From: Deltaproteobacteria bacterium
Lineage (GTDB): Bacteria; Desulfobacterota; DSM-4660; Desulfatiglandales; Desulfatiglandaceae
DNA: 32,321 bases
Assembly: GCA_022340265.1 (NCBI GenBank)
Contig: JAJDOH010000153.1
Location: 1 to 32,321, forward strand
Direction: 5' to 3'
The translations under genes and the position numbers were made by a program. The notes under the pieces are model-generated. The model saw nothing but the letters and a program-made list of their open reading frames with translations, did no database searches and was not told the DNA's origin. Shown piece after piece: positions 25,690 through 32,321 of this stretch (positions are counted from its first letter, which is position 1; the number at the start of each line of letters is the position of its first letter).

Positions 25690-26955
25690 TCAGTTCGGTT
25701 GAAGCCCGAAAAGCGCAAATTCGATCATGTCTTTATAGAAGAGATCGTTGTTTTCAACCGCGTGGTCCGGATTCCAAACGATCTGCTTCAGTCCGATAAA
25801 ATGGACGAGCCCCATGAGGGACCATGCCACAAAGGTTGGTGGAGAGCGTCTGATTTCATCCCTTGCCATGCCGCTTTCCAGTCCCTGAACATACCCTTCA
25901 GCCAGTTTGTGATAGTACCACATGGCCACCTCCCGGCTGATCATCTCACACTCGGGGACCACCCGGTAAATCTCGCGGTGCTGACGAATAAAGCGGAAAA
26001 AGGTCAACATGCCGACGCGTTCAATATCCCTGCGATCCTTTGTCAGGGAAGCTACCCGCTGGATCGCTTTTCTTAATTCGCGGTTGATGTATTGAACAAA
26101 TCCGATCACCAGGTCACTCTTACTCTTGAAATGAACATAAAAGGTCCCCTGGGCAACCCCTGCATATCGGGTAATCTCGGAAATGCTGGCCCGGTTGATC
26201 CCATGACGGCCGATCACTTTTCCCGCTGCTTCCAGAAGGGCTTCCCGGGTTTTTTCCCCTTTTGTGAGCGGGTCCTTATTTTCGGGATGAAGGGGGGCGG
26301 CATCAGGGAGTAAAAAGAAGTCACGATCGGAAGGCCGCTGCCAGGGGGCGAGACCGCTGATCCCCGTCAAAACCAGATCCGTGATCAGATCCAGCATGTG
26401 ATTGCGTGTAAAGGTTTCATGGGGAATCCCCCAGTCGAGGGTGTTGAAATAGCAGATGCCGATCAGGCCGTAGGCCACCACATCGATATCCAGGGAACGA
26501 ATGTTGCCCGCCTGAAGTTCCCGGTTGAAGAAATCCCGGTAATACTGGGTGATGGCGTCGTAAAAGGCGATGGTCACCCGGTCGATGAGTTCCGATTCCC
26601 CTAAAATGCGGTGAAACGCAAAATTATCCCGCGTGTGATCCAACAGAAGGCCGATGACGCTTTTGAGACGCTCTCTAAATTCATGATGGCTTGGCGGCGA
26701 GGCTTCAGCACGTTTCTTGAATCGTGCGATGATCTCGTCGCTCAGTTCCAGGAACACCTGTTCCTTGTTTTTGAAATAGTGGTAAAAGGTTCCCATGGAA
26801 ACGCCGCAGCGTCGGGAAATCTCCGATATGGAAGAGCCGTAATATCCCGTGTCCTTGAAAACCCCATGGGCCGCATCCAGAAGCGCCGAGCGGGTCGCCT
26901 CCCCTTTCGATTTCAGTGTGCGTGCATTACGGGATTTCTTTTTGGTCCTCGACAT
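25690..26955 (-). CDS. Tandem TetR-family regulator (two TetR units in one chain)
   Basis: The product is 421 residues, twice the usual TetR size (about 200). Unit 1 has a DNA-binding domain at about 18-64 (helix-turn-helix SISEISRRCGVSMGTFYHYF) and a ligand domain to about 205. Unit 2 starts after a linker with TKGEKTREALLEAAGKV, has its own helix-turn-helix (SISEITRYAGVAQGTFYVHF, about 257-276) and a second ligand domain to the end. No stop or frameshift lies between the units, so this is a single fused protein that may act as a pseudo-dimer. It has its own promoter and a candidate operator, and is transcribed toward the catabolic cluster. A repressor sensing an acyl-CoA is the likely role (inference). 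Confidence 0.9.
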   Translation of the reverse strand: MSRTKKKSRNARTLKSKGEATRSALLDAAHGVFKDTGYYGSSISEISRRCGVSMGTFYHYFKNKEQVFLELSDEIIARFKKRAEASPPSHHEFRERLKSVIGLLLDHTRDNFAFHRILGESELIDRVTIAFYDAITQYYRDFFNRELQAGNIRSLDIDVVAYGLIGICYFNTLDWGIPHETFTRNHMLDLITDLVLTGISGLAPWQRPSDRDFFLLPDAAPLHPENKDPLTKGEKTREALLEAAGKVIGRHGINRASISEITRYAGVAQGTFYVHFKSKSDLVIGFVQYINRELRKAIQRVASLTKDRRDIERVGMLTFFRFIRQHREIYRVVPECEMISREVAMWYYHKLAEGYVQGLESGMARDEIRRSPPTFVAWSLMGLVHFIGLKQIVWNPDHAVENNDLFYKDMIEFALFGLQPN

Positions 26956-26969
26956 AAAAACCTCAGAAA

Positions 26970-26987
26970 TGAATCACCTGTCATTTT
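26970..26987 (-). promoter_or_regulatory. Candidate TetR operator at the regulator's own promoter
   Basis: The plus-strand reading is TGAATCA-CCTG-TCATTTT, with an inner inverted repeat AAATGA (26967-26972) and TCATTT (26981-26986). It overlaps the edge of the -10 box and lies 15-32 bp before the regulator's ATG. The closely similar element at 25594-25611 sits in the same place relative to the other promoter. Confidence 0.6.
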
Positions 26988-27014
26988 TATAGGATATTCT
27001 CCTTTGAACCTCAA
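26986..27014 (-). promoter_or_regulatory. Promoter of the tandem TetR gene
   Basis: On the minus strand, TTGAGG (27014-27009) is followed after 17 bp by TATAAA (26991-26986). The -10 box has five of six consensus bases and the -35 box four of six. The short leader carries GAGG close to the start codon. Confidence 0.6.
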
Positions 27015-27122
27015 GCAAAATTTGTAAGCTGATGGATGTCCGGATGTCTTTTGACAAGGAAGATATCTTTTTGCAGAATTGAGACGTGTTTGATTTACAG
27101 GATTTTGTCCCGGCCGGAATTC

Positions 27123-27154
27123 AAAAAAAGGCAGGTTTTGCCCCGCCCTTTTTT
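27123..27154 (-). terminator. Intrinsic terminator after the carboxymuconolactone-decarboxylase-like gene
   Basis: Read on the minus strand, GGCA-AAACC-TGCC (27142-27130) forms a hairpin extendable by two G-U pairs and is followed by seven T residues (27129-27123). An A/G-rich run on the other side allows some activity in both directions. It lies 10 bp after the gene end and before the TetR promoter, so it isolates that regulator. Confidence 0.65.
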
Positions 27155-27163
27155 GAACCTTTT

Positions 27164-27682
27164 CTATTCGGAAAAGGCCTTTATAAGCGTTGCGGGTCCC
27201 ACCATGGAGACCCCATGGTAAGCCGCATCAAAGATTTCCTGGTCCGTCCAACCCAAACCCCGCAGCCGCTCCACGTCGTCTTTGCCGACTTTTTCGGGAG
27301 TTTTCACAACCTTCAGCACAAACAGAAGCAGTTCCTTCTGAAAATCTTCCAGCGGCGCCTCCTCCGGCCTTTCCCTGAGCGCCTTGAGCTCGTCGTCTGA
27401 AAAACCACCGGCCATTTTGAGCAACCCCTGGTTGAAGTTGATGCAGAACTCGTAATCGAGTTCGTTGGCAACGAGATATCGGATCATGCTCAATAAACCC
27501 GCATCCAGCTTTTCATGTCCCATATAGTACCGGATGATATTGCTTTGGGCCTGGGCAAGATCGGGGCTGGCACTCATCAAAAGGAGCGGCGCGGGGATGG
27601 GCACCCCTTCCGGAAAGATCGAATAGGCCTCGGCAACTTTTCCTGTAGCATCCTCCGGTTTTACGTGGTTCAATATAAACAT
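27164..27682 (-). CDS. Carboxymuconolactone decarboxylase/AhpD-like protein
   Basis: The product is 172 residues and all-helical. The region LDAGLLSMIRYLVANELDYEFC followed by INFNQGLLKMAGG (split here) matches the CMD/AhpD helical pair. ATG 27682 has AAGGAGG 7 nt upstream. In AhpD-type proteins the active site is CxxC with a following histidine; here C80 is kept, but the second cysteine is F83 and the histidine is not present, so peroxidase-type redox chemistry is unlikely in the usual form. A decarboxylase or binding role is possible. It is a single-gene unit ended by a terminator. Confidence 0.75.
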   Translation of the reverse strand: MFILNHVKPEDATGKVAEAYSIFPEGVPIPAPLLLMSASPDLAQAQSNIIRYYMGHEKLDAGLLSMIRYLVANELDYEFCINFNQGLLKMAGGFSDDELKALRERPEEAPLEDFQKELLLFVLKVVKTPEKVGKDDVERLRGLGWTDQEIFDAAYHGVSMVGPATLIKAFSE

Positions 27683-27826
27683 CGTATCATCCTCCTTGGT
27701 TTGGGGTTTCGGTTTGAAAAATCAGAACATGAAATAAAAGTAAGTTCAGCCGGCGGTTTTTGCCAACAAAAAAACCGTCCTTTCCGGAAAATGACTTCCG
27801 TAGGAAACAATTTTGGGAGGGTTGAG

Positions 27827-27916
27827 TTGGAAATACAAGGTAAAATTGCGGTGGTTAGAAGAGCAGCAAGTGGGATCGGCTCGACCGGGGCCATCGCTCT
27901 CGCAAGGATTCATTGA
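27827..27916 (+). pseudogene. N-terminal remnant of a short-chain dehydrogenase
   Basis: TTG 27827 follows GGGAGG, and the frame encodes LEIQGKIAVVRRAASGIGS, then AIALARIH and a stop. This is the start of an SDR enzyme (usual EGKVAVVTGAASGIG), with the TG of the nucleotide loop changed to RR and the rest of the gene missing. The ribosome site and start look intact, but only 29 codons remain. Confidence 0.6.
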
Positions 27917-28150
27917 TCAGCACGCCCGAAAGCGGGAGGAGCGTGACAGGTCTCTCGAAGGGATTTTCACCCAAATGGCCAAGGAGAAGGCATTCTGAAG
28001 TTCCGCTGAGTGATGCCGGGTTTCATCGGAAATGGGAGGAAGAAAGTGCATTCAGGTGGGTGATAAAGCATGGCTTTTCTTCAGCGACGAGCATGGAGAA
28101 AATCGGATTGTGGGTCAAGTAAAAAGGAACTACATGTTTGGTATTGGTTT

Positions 28151-28270
28151 CAAATAAGAAAAATACTGGTACAAAAACGCGTTAATGGGTATGGTATGTC
28201 ATTGGCTGAAACCGCAAGACAACTCTGCGTGTCGACCTCCGGGATTTCGCGGCTACTGCGCAGAGGATAA
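28151..28270 (+). pseudogene. C-terminal remnant of a REP-associated (Y1-type) transposase
   Basis: The frame ends with YGMSLAETARQLCVSTSGIS and RLLRRG before TAA. This matches the helix-turn-helix tail commonly found at the end of REP-associated tyrosine transposases (xLAEIARxLGVSTSAIxxxxxR). The catalytic HUH domain is absent, and upstream sequence in this frame shows no transposase motif, so it is a fragment. It could also be the tail of another HTH protein. Confidence 0.45.
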
Positions 28271-28322
28271 TTTGTACGCTTTGTCAACAATGTCCCCCAA
28301 CAAGAGAGACTTTCTCTAGAGT

Positions 28323-30083
28323 ATGTTGTCCACGGGTAATCAGATTCTCAAACAGATCTTGAAACGGTACCATCTGGATGAGCGTATACTGACCTTGCTC
28401 CTTGCGGCATTCATCGGGTTTTTGAGCGGATACGGGGCCGTCCTTTTTCGCCTGTTGATTAAAGGTACTCAGTATGTTTTCTACGGACATACCGGAGATA
28501 TTCTTGCCTTTTCCCATTCGCTCCCTTTGTATATTATCGTTGGAATTCCGTGCCTCGGGGGGCTTATGGTCGGTCTGATCGTGACCTTTGCGGCCAGCGA
28601 GGCCAAAGGTCACGGCGTGCCGGAAGTCATGGAAGCGGTGGCCCTCCGAAACGGCGTGATCCGGAAGCGAGTGGCCGCGGCCAAGATCATGGCCTCGGCC
28701 ATCTGTATCGGGTCGGGCGGGTCAGTGGGACGTGAAGGTCCCATTGTACAGATCGGGGCCTCTCTAGGGTCCACTGTGTCACAATTGTTCAACGTTGCAC
28801 GGGCGCATCAGAAGACCATGGTGGGGTGCGGGGCCGCCGCCGGTATCGCCGCCACCTTCAACGCCCCCATCGCGGGTGTCCTGTTTGCCCTGGAAATCCT
28901 CCTGGGTGACTTCGGAATCGCCTCCTTTTCTCCGGTGGTCCTCTCTTCCGTGGCGGCCACCACCATCTCCCGGCATTATTTCGGAGATTTCCCTGCATTT
29001 ATCATCCCCGCCTATCATCTCAAGAACTTGTGGGAATTCGCGATCTATCCCTTCCTGGGGCTCTTTGCCGGTCTGGTGGCCGTTTTCTTTATCATCACCC
29101 TTTACAAGACCGAAGACCTCTTCGACAAAATTCCCATTCCCCAGTGGCTCAAGCCGGCCCTTGGAGGACTTCTCCTCGGTCTCATATTGATCAAATTCCC
29201 AGAGGTTTTCGGCGTGGGTTACGGTGCCATCAACGAGGCCCTCTTCAACAGGTTGTCCGGAGTTTTCCTGATCTCCCTGGTCTTTCTGAAAATCGCCGCC
29301 ACATCCATCACCCTTGGGACCGGGGGATCAGGGGGCATCTTTGCGCCCTCGCTTTTCATAGGTGCCATGGCAGGAGGGTTTTTCGGGTGGGTGGTGAACT
29401 TGCTGTTTCCCTCTCTGAACGCATCCCCGGCGACTTACGCCCTCGTGGGAATGGGGGCTTTGGTGGCCGGAACGACCCATGCCCCCATTACCGCCATCAT
29501 CATCATCTTTGAGATGAGCGGGAACTACAAGATCATCCTCCCCATGATGATCACCTGCATCCTGAGCACAATGCTGGCCTCCTCCCTGAAGAAGGGTTCC
29601 ATTTATACGATCAAACTGCTGCGCAGGGGTGTGGATATCTCGGGCGGCATGGAACAGAACCTCCTGAGATCCATGGAGGTGGGACAGTTCATGACGAAGG
29701 ACCCGCCCACGGTTCCAGAGGGGATGCCGTTGGTGGAGCTGATAGGAACCTTCAAAACGGAAGATGTCTCGTACCTTCACGTGGTAGACGCAGATGGGGA
29801 CCTGACGGGAATCATCTCCTTCAGGGATATCCGGCCCGTCTTCCAGGAAGAAACGCTGCACCTGCTCGTGGTGGCAAAGGACGTCGCCACCACAAACCTG
29901 AAAACCGTGATGGCCCATGACAGCATCTTCAAAGCGCTCCACACCATGGGCGGTCTCGGTATCTCTCAGCTCCCCGTGGTGGGAGGAGAAAACGGGAAAA
30001 AAGTCATCGGCATCCTCAGGGACAAGGACGTTATGGCGGCCTACGACAAGGCCATCATCCGCCATGAGATCGAGGCTGGCTGA
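28323..30083 (+). CDS. ClC-family anion channel/transporter with C-terminal CBS pair
   Basis: The product is 586 residues. The membrane part (about 20-440) has the three ClC anion-binding segments: KGHGVPEV (94-101), GREGPIVQ with gating glutamate E138, and GTGGSGGIFAPSLF. Two CBS domains follow (about 458-510 and 525-578), which may bind adenine nucleotides. At the place of the serine in the usual GSGIP motif there is H97. The residue matching the inner proton glutamate of E. coli ClC-ec1 is isoleucine (LEI, 190-192). Channel-like behaviour or an unusual ion is therefore possible. ATG 28323 has only a modest ribosome site. The next gene starts 52 bp later. Confidence 0.93.
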   Translation: MLSTGNQILKQILKRYHLDERILTLLLAAFIGFLSGYGAVLFRLLIKGTQYVFYGHTGDILAFSHSLPLYIIVGIPCLGGLMVGLIVTFAASEAKGHGVPEVMEAVALRNGVIRKRVAAAKIMASAICIGSGGSVGREGPIVQIGASLGSTVSQLFNVARAHQKTMVGCGAAAGIAATFNAPIAGVLFALEILLGDFGIASFSPVVLSSVAATTISRHYFGDFPAFIIPAYHLKNLWEFAIYPFLGLFAGLVAVFFIITLYKTEDLFDKIPIPQWLKPALGGLLLGLILIKFPEVFGVGYGAINEALFNRLSGVFLISLVFLKIAATSITLGTGGSGGIFAPSLFIGAMAGGFFGWVVNLLFPSLNASPATYALVGMGALVAGTTHAPITAIIIIFEMSGNYKIILPMMITCILSTMLASSLKKGSIYTIKLLRRGVDISGGMEQNLLRSMEVGQFMTKDPPTVPEGMPLVELIGTFKTEDVSYLHVVDADGDLTGIISFRDIRPVFQEETLHLLVVAKDVATTNLKTVMAHDSIFKALHTMGGLGISQLPVVGGENGKKVIGILRDKDVMAAYDKAIIRHEIEAG

Positions 30084-30135
30084 AAACCCACCAGAAGCAG
30101 CCCTTTTCCCGAGCAATGCTTCGAAGGGAGGATCC

Positions 30136-31014
30136 GTGGAAATAAGTTCAGAATTGACCGGTACCCCGCTCAAGGAATTTTCGACCGAAATATCCTGGCG
30201 GCACACCACAAACTATGCAGCGGCGATCCAAGATTCCAACCCGCGCTATTTCGATGATGAACGACCGGATGGTCTCCTGGCCCCACCCATGTTCAGCGTG
30301 GCTGTTACCTGGCCTGTTCTGGAGCGTCTGTGGGATTTTATCGAGCTTGATCATTTCCCGCGCGAAATACTGACCACGCAGGTCCACTATAGCGAGCACC
30401 TGAGGTTTCATGCCCCCCTCCGACCGGGGATCAGGGTGAGGATCAGGGGCAAAATAGCGGCAATCCTGCCCCACAGGGCCGGCACCCATATGGTCATAAG
30501 GTTGGATGCCGAGGATCAGGACGGAAATGCCATTTTTACGGAACATATTGGCGGGATGATGCGAGGGGTCCGGTGTTTGGGCGAAGGGGCAGGCAAAAAG
30601 ACGTTGCCCGGGACCCCTGAATCCGTAGGTCCCGCAGAGCCCGTTTGGCATCATCAAGTTCATATCGATCCCTTGCTCCCCTACGTCTATGATGGGTGCT
30701 CGGACATTGTTTTCCCGATCCACACCTCTCCAGGATTTGCCCGCCAAGCAGGCTTGCCGGGCATCATTCTCCAAGGCACGGCCACGCTGGCCCTTGCGGC
30801 GCGTGAAATAGTCAACAGAGAAGCCGACGGGAATCCTGAAAGACTTAAGGAACTTTCCTGCCGTTTTACGGGCATGGTCATCCCGGGAACAATGATCACC
30901 ATCCAGTTCCTCGGTTCAGCCAAAAGAAAAGGATATGTGGACCTCTTTTTCCAGGTGCTGAACCACCAGGGGCAAAAGGCCCTGAGCAGAGGATACGCGA
31001 TAATAGGCGTCTAA
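30136..31014 (+). CDS. MaoC-like double-hotdog dehydratase/hydratase
   Basis: GTG 30136 has GGGAGG with 5 nt spacing; the frame stays open upstream but runs inside the ClC gene. The product is 292 residues. The N-terminal half (to about 150) is a FAS1-type hotdog with QDSNPRYFDDE (32-42) and GLLAPPMF. The C-terminal half is MaoC-like: CSDIVFPIHTSPGFARQAG (188-206) and GIILQGTATLALA. In the hydratase-2 motif D-x-N-P-x-H, this protein has D190 and H196 with one extra residue and no asparagine, so activity may be altered. Such proteins hydrate enoyl-CoA to (R)-3-hydroxyacyl-CoA, the PHA precursor, or act on mesaconyl-type CoA esters. Confidence 0.8.
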   Translation: MEISSELTGTPLKEFSTEISWRHTTNYAAAIQDSNPRYFDDERPDGLLAPPMFSVAVTWPVLERLWDFIELDHFPREILTTQVHYSEHLRFHAPLRPGIRVRIRGKIAAILPHRAGTHMVIRLDAEDQDGNAIFTEHIGGMMRGVRCLGEGAGKKTLPGTPESVGPAEPVWHHQVHIDPLLPYVYDGCSDIVFPIHTSPGFARQAGLPGIILQGTATLALAAREIVNREADGNPERLKELSCRFTGMVIPGTMITIQFLGSAKRKGYVDLFFQVLNHQGQKALSRGYAIIGV

Positions 31015-31053
31015 CCGTTCTCTAAAAATCCGTTTCGCCCGGGAGGTACTAAA

Positions 31054-32321
31054 ATGACATGGAAAACCTTGGACCAGACTTGGCATTATGTTGAAAAATG
31101 GGCCGCCTCACATCCGGATAAGGAAGTCCTTGTCTTCGGAGATCAACGGCTGACCTGGATGGATTTCAAGAAGCAGATGGACTTGATCGCCAAGGCTTAC
31201 CTTGACATCGGCGTCCGCAAAGGGGACAGGATTGCGTTCCTCGCCATGGCACGCAATGAATTCCTCACCACCTATATGGCGGCGGGAAAGGTCGGGACCG
31301 TATGGTTTGGCTTGAATCCCAAATTTACCCTGGATGAGCTGCGCTACCAACTGAATGACAGCCGCCCGACCGTATTGATCACCCTTCGGAATTTCATGGA
31401 CAATGACCTGCGGGGAAACACCAGAATTCTCATGCGGGAATGTCCTTTCGTGAAAAAGGTCCTGGTTATGGGAAAGCCTTTTGAGGGTGCGGAAAACTTC
31501 GCTGAATTCATTTCGATTCCGCGACCGGAACTGGATGATCGCCTGGACAAGAGATCGGCAGAGGTGGCAAAGGATGATCCCGCCCTGCTCATGTATACTT
31601 CAGGTTCTACGGGAAAACCAAAGGGGGTCGTCCATACCCATAACAGCATTGTCGAAAACATAAAGGTTGAGGTGGATAAATTCCACTTTCACGAGAACAC
31701 GCGAGGATTGCTCCACTTCCCCATCAACCATGTGGCCGCGGATGTGGAAATCGGCTTCGGATGCATCATGAGCGGCGGATCTCTCGTCTTAATGGATAGC
31801 TTCGACCCTGTCTCATCCATTAGAATGGTTGAAAAAGAGCACATTACCATGATCGGACAGGTGCCGGTCATGTTTCTGCTCCAGATGAAGCAGCCGGATT
31901 TTATGACCGCTGATCTGAGCAGTGTGGAACACTTCATCTGGGCCGGGGCCGCGGCCCCGAAGCTGATGATTGACGTATTGTCTGCCATCATACAAAAGAC
32001 AGGGGCAGGCCTCCTCACAGGATATGGCAGCACGGAAGTCTGCGGGTTTGTGACCTACACTGAAAGTGGAGATGATCTCGATACCCTCATGAAGACTGCC
32101 GGAAAAATTGCTGATCCTTTTGAACTTAAGATTGTAGATGATGACCGGCATGAACTTCCTGACGGCAAGGTGGGTGAAATCGCGGTCAGAGGGCCGTTCC
32201 TTTTTGACAAATATTTAAACATGCCCGAAGCGACCGCCGACGTGGTTGATGAACACGGCTGGTACTTCACCGATGATCTGGCCTTCAAGGATGATCGCGG
32301 GTACATTCACATCACGGGTCG
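31054..32321 (+). CDS. AMP-dependent acyl-CoA synthetase (3' partial)
   Basis: ATG 31054 has GGGAGGT about 6 nt upstream. The frame runs off the window after 422 codons, so the C-terminal lysine domain is missing only because of the window edge. Visible motifs are the phosphate loop LLMYTSGSTGKPKG, GYGSTEVCGF, and the hinge start HGWYFTDDLAFKDDRGYIH. It is the third such ligase in the window and sits 39 bp after the MaoC-like gene, so the two are probably co-transcribed. The substrate is unknown. Confidence 0.92.
   Translation, partial: MTWKTLDQTWHYVEKWAASHPDKEVLVFGDQRLTWMDFKKQMDLIAKAYLDIGVRKGDRIAFLAMARNEFLTTYMAAGKVGTVWFGLNPKFTLDELRYQLNDSRPTVLITLRNFMDNDLRGNTRILMRECPFVKKVLVMGKPFEGAENFAEFISIPRPELDDRLDKRSAEVAKDDPALLMYTSGSTGKPKGVVHTHNSIVENIKVEVDKFHFHENTRGLLHFPINHVAADVEIGFGCIMSGGSLVLMDSFDPVSSIRMVEKEHITMIGQVPVMFLLQMKQPDFMTADLSSVEHFIWAGAAAPKLMIDVLSAIIQKTGAGLLTGYGSTEVCGFVTYTESGDDLDTLMKTAGKIADPFELKIVDDDRHELPDGKVGEIAVRGPFLFDKYLNMPEATADVVDEHGWYFTDDLAFKDDRGYIHITG

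Larger units (their letters stand above)
27683..28322. other. 640-bp stretch of degraded genes
   Basis: No intact gene is visible. It contains the promoter side of the 27682 gene, a palindrome TTTCCGGAAA (27781-27790), the N-terminal remnant of a short-chain dehydrogenase (27827-27916), a 41-codon frame (28032-28157) whose product ends GQVKRNYMFGIGFK and is unassigned, and a helix-turn-helix tail like that of REP-associated transposases (28151-28270). Several frames interrupt each other, which fits decay after insertion or deletion. Confidence 0.6.

Noticed and set aside
28032-28157. 41-codon frame ending in NYMFGIGFK, similar to outer-membrane beta-barrel ends
   Set aside because: The final residue is Lys instead of the Phe normally required, there is no upstream barrel sequence, and the match is too short to claim a family.

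Overview
The window looks like part of the chromosome of an anaerobic deltaproteobacterium (Desulfobacterota, a sulfate reducer or a syntroph). This rests on family knowledge and gene content: a heterodisulfide-reductase cluster hdrC-hdrB-hdrA whose HdrA is read through an in-frame TGA as selenocysteine, an iron-sulfur flavoprotein, class III PHA synthase (PhaE-PhaC), and several acyl-CoA synthetases. No rRNA, tRNA, CRISPR array or intact insertion sequence was seen.

Layout. (1) 1-4357, + strand: hdrC (5' end outside the window), hdrB and a 1006-residue HdrA made of two fused flavoprotein modules; TGA at 1514-1516 replaces a conserved cysteine codon and a candidate SECIS hairpin follows. (2) 4394-6721, +: a tightly packed GNAT acetyltransferase, TPR protein and DUF1566 protein. 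(3) 6767-9394: a small minus-strand protein divergent from an OmpR/PhoB-type response regulator and its HAMP histidine kinase, closed by a GC-rich hairpin. (4) 9441-10986: msrB (minus), then a cysteine-rich DUF3795 protein and a 47-codon reading frame coupled to it. (5) 25496 down to 10964, minus strand: sixteen co-directional genes with gaps of at most 112 bp. In transcription order they are two short-chain dehydrogenases, an enoyl-CoA hydratase, an iron-sulfur flavoprotein, an acyl-CoA synthetase, a complete Liv-type ABC importer (livK-G-F-H-M), a second acyl-CoA synthetase, phaE, phaC and two alpha/beta hydrolases. (6) 25690-26955, minus: a regulator with two complete TetR units in one chain. 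(7) 27164-27682, minus: a carboxymuconolactone-decarboxylase-like protein, then about 640 bp of gene debris. (8) 28323-32321, +: a ClC anion transporter with CBS domains, a MaoC-like hotdog protein and a third acyl-CoA synthetase cut by the window end.

How it may work together. The long minus-strand cluster reads as one programme: import an organic acid or amino-acid-like substrate (LivKGFHM), activate it to a CoA thioester (two ligases), process it through hydratase and dehydrogenase steps, and store hydroxyacyl units as polyhydroxyalkanoate (PhaEC). The promoter in front of the cluster (TTGACA, 17 bp, TAGAAA) and the promoter in front of the tandem-TetR gene (TTGAGG, 17 bp, TATAAA) each carry a near-identical 18-bp element abutting the -10 box. 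The natural reading is that the double TetR represses both itself and the whole cluster, probably responding to an acyl-CoA. That regulatory model is inference; the shared elements and promoter boxes are directly visible.
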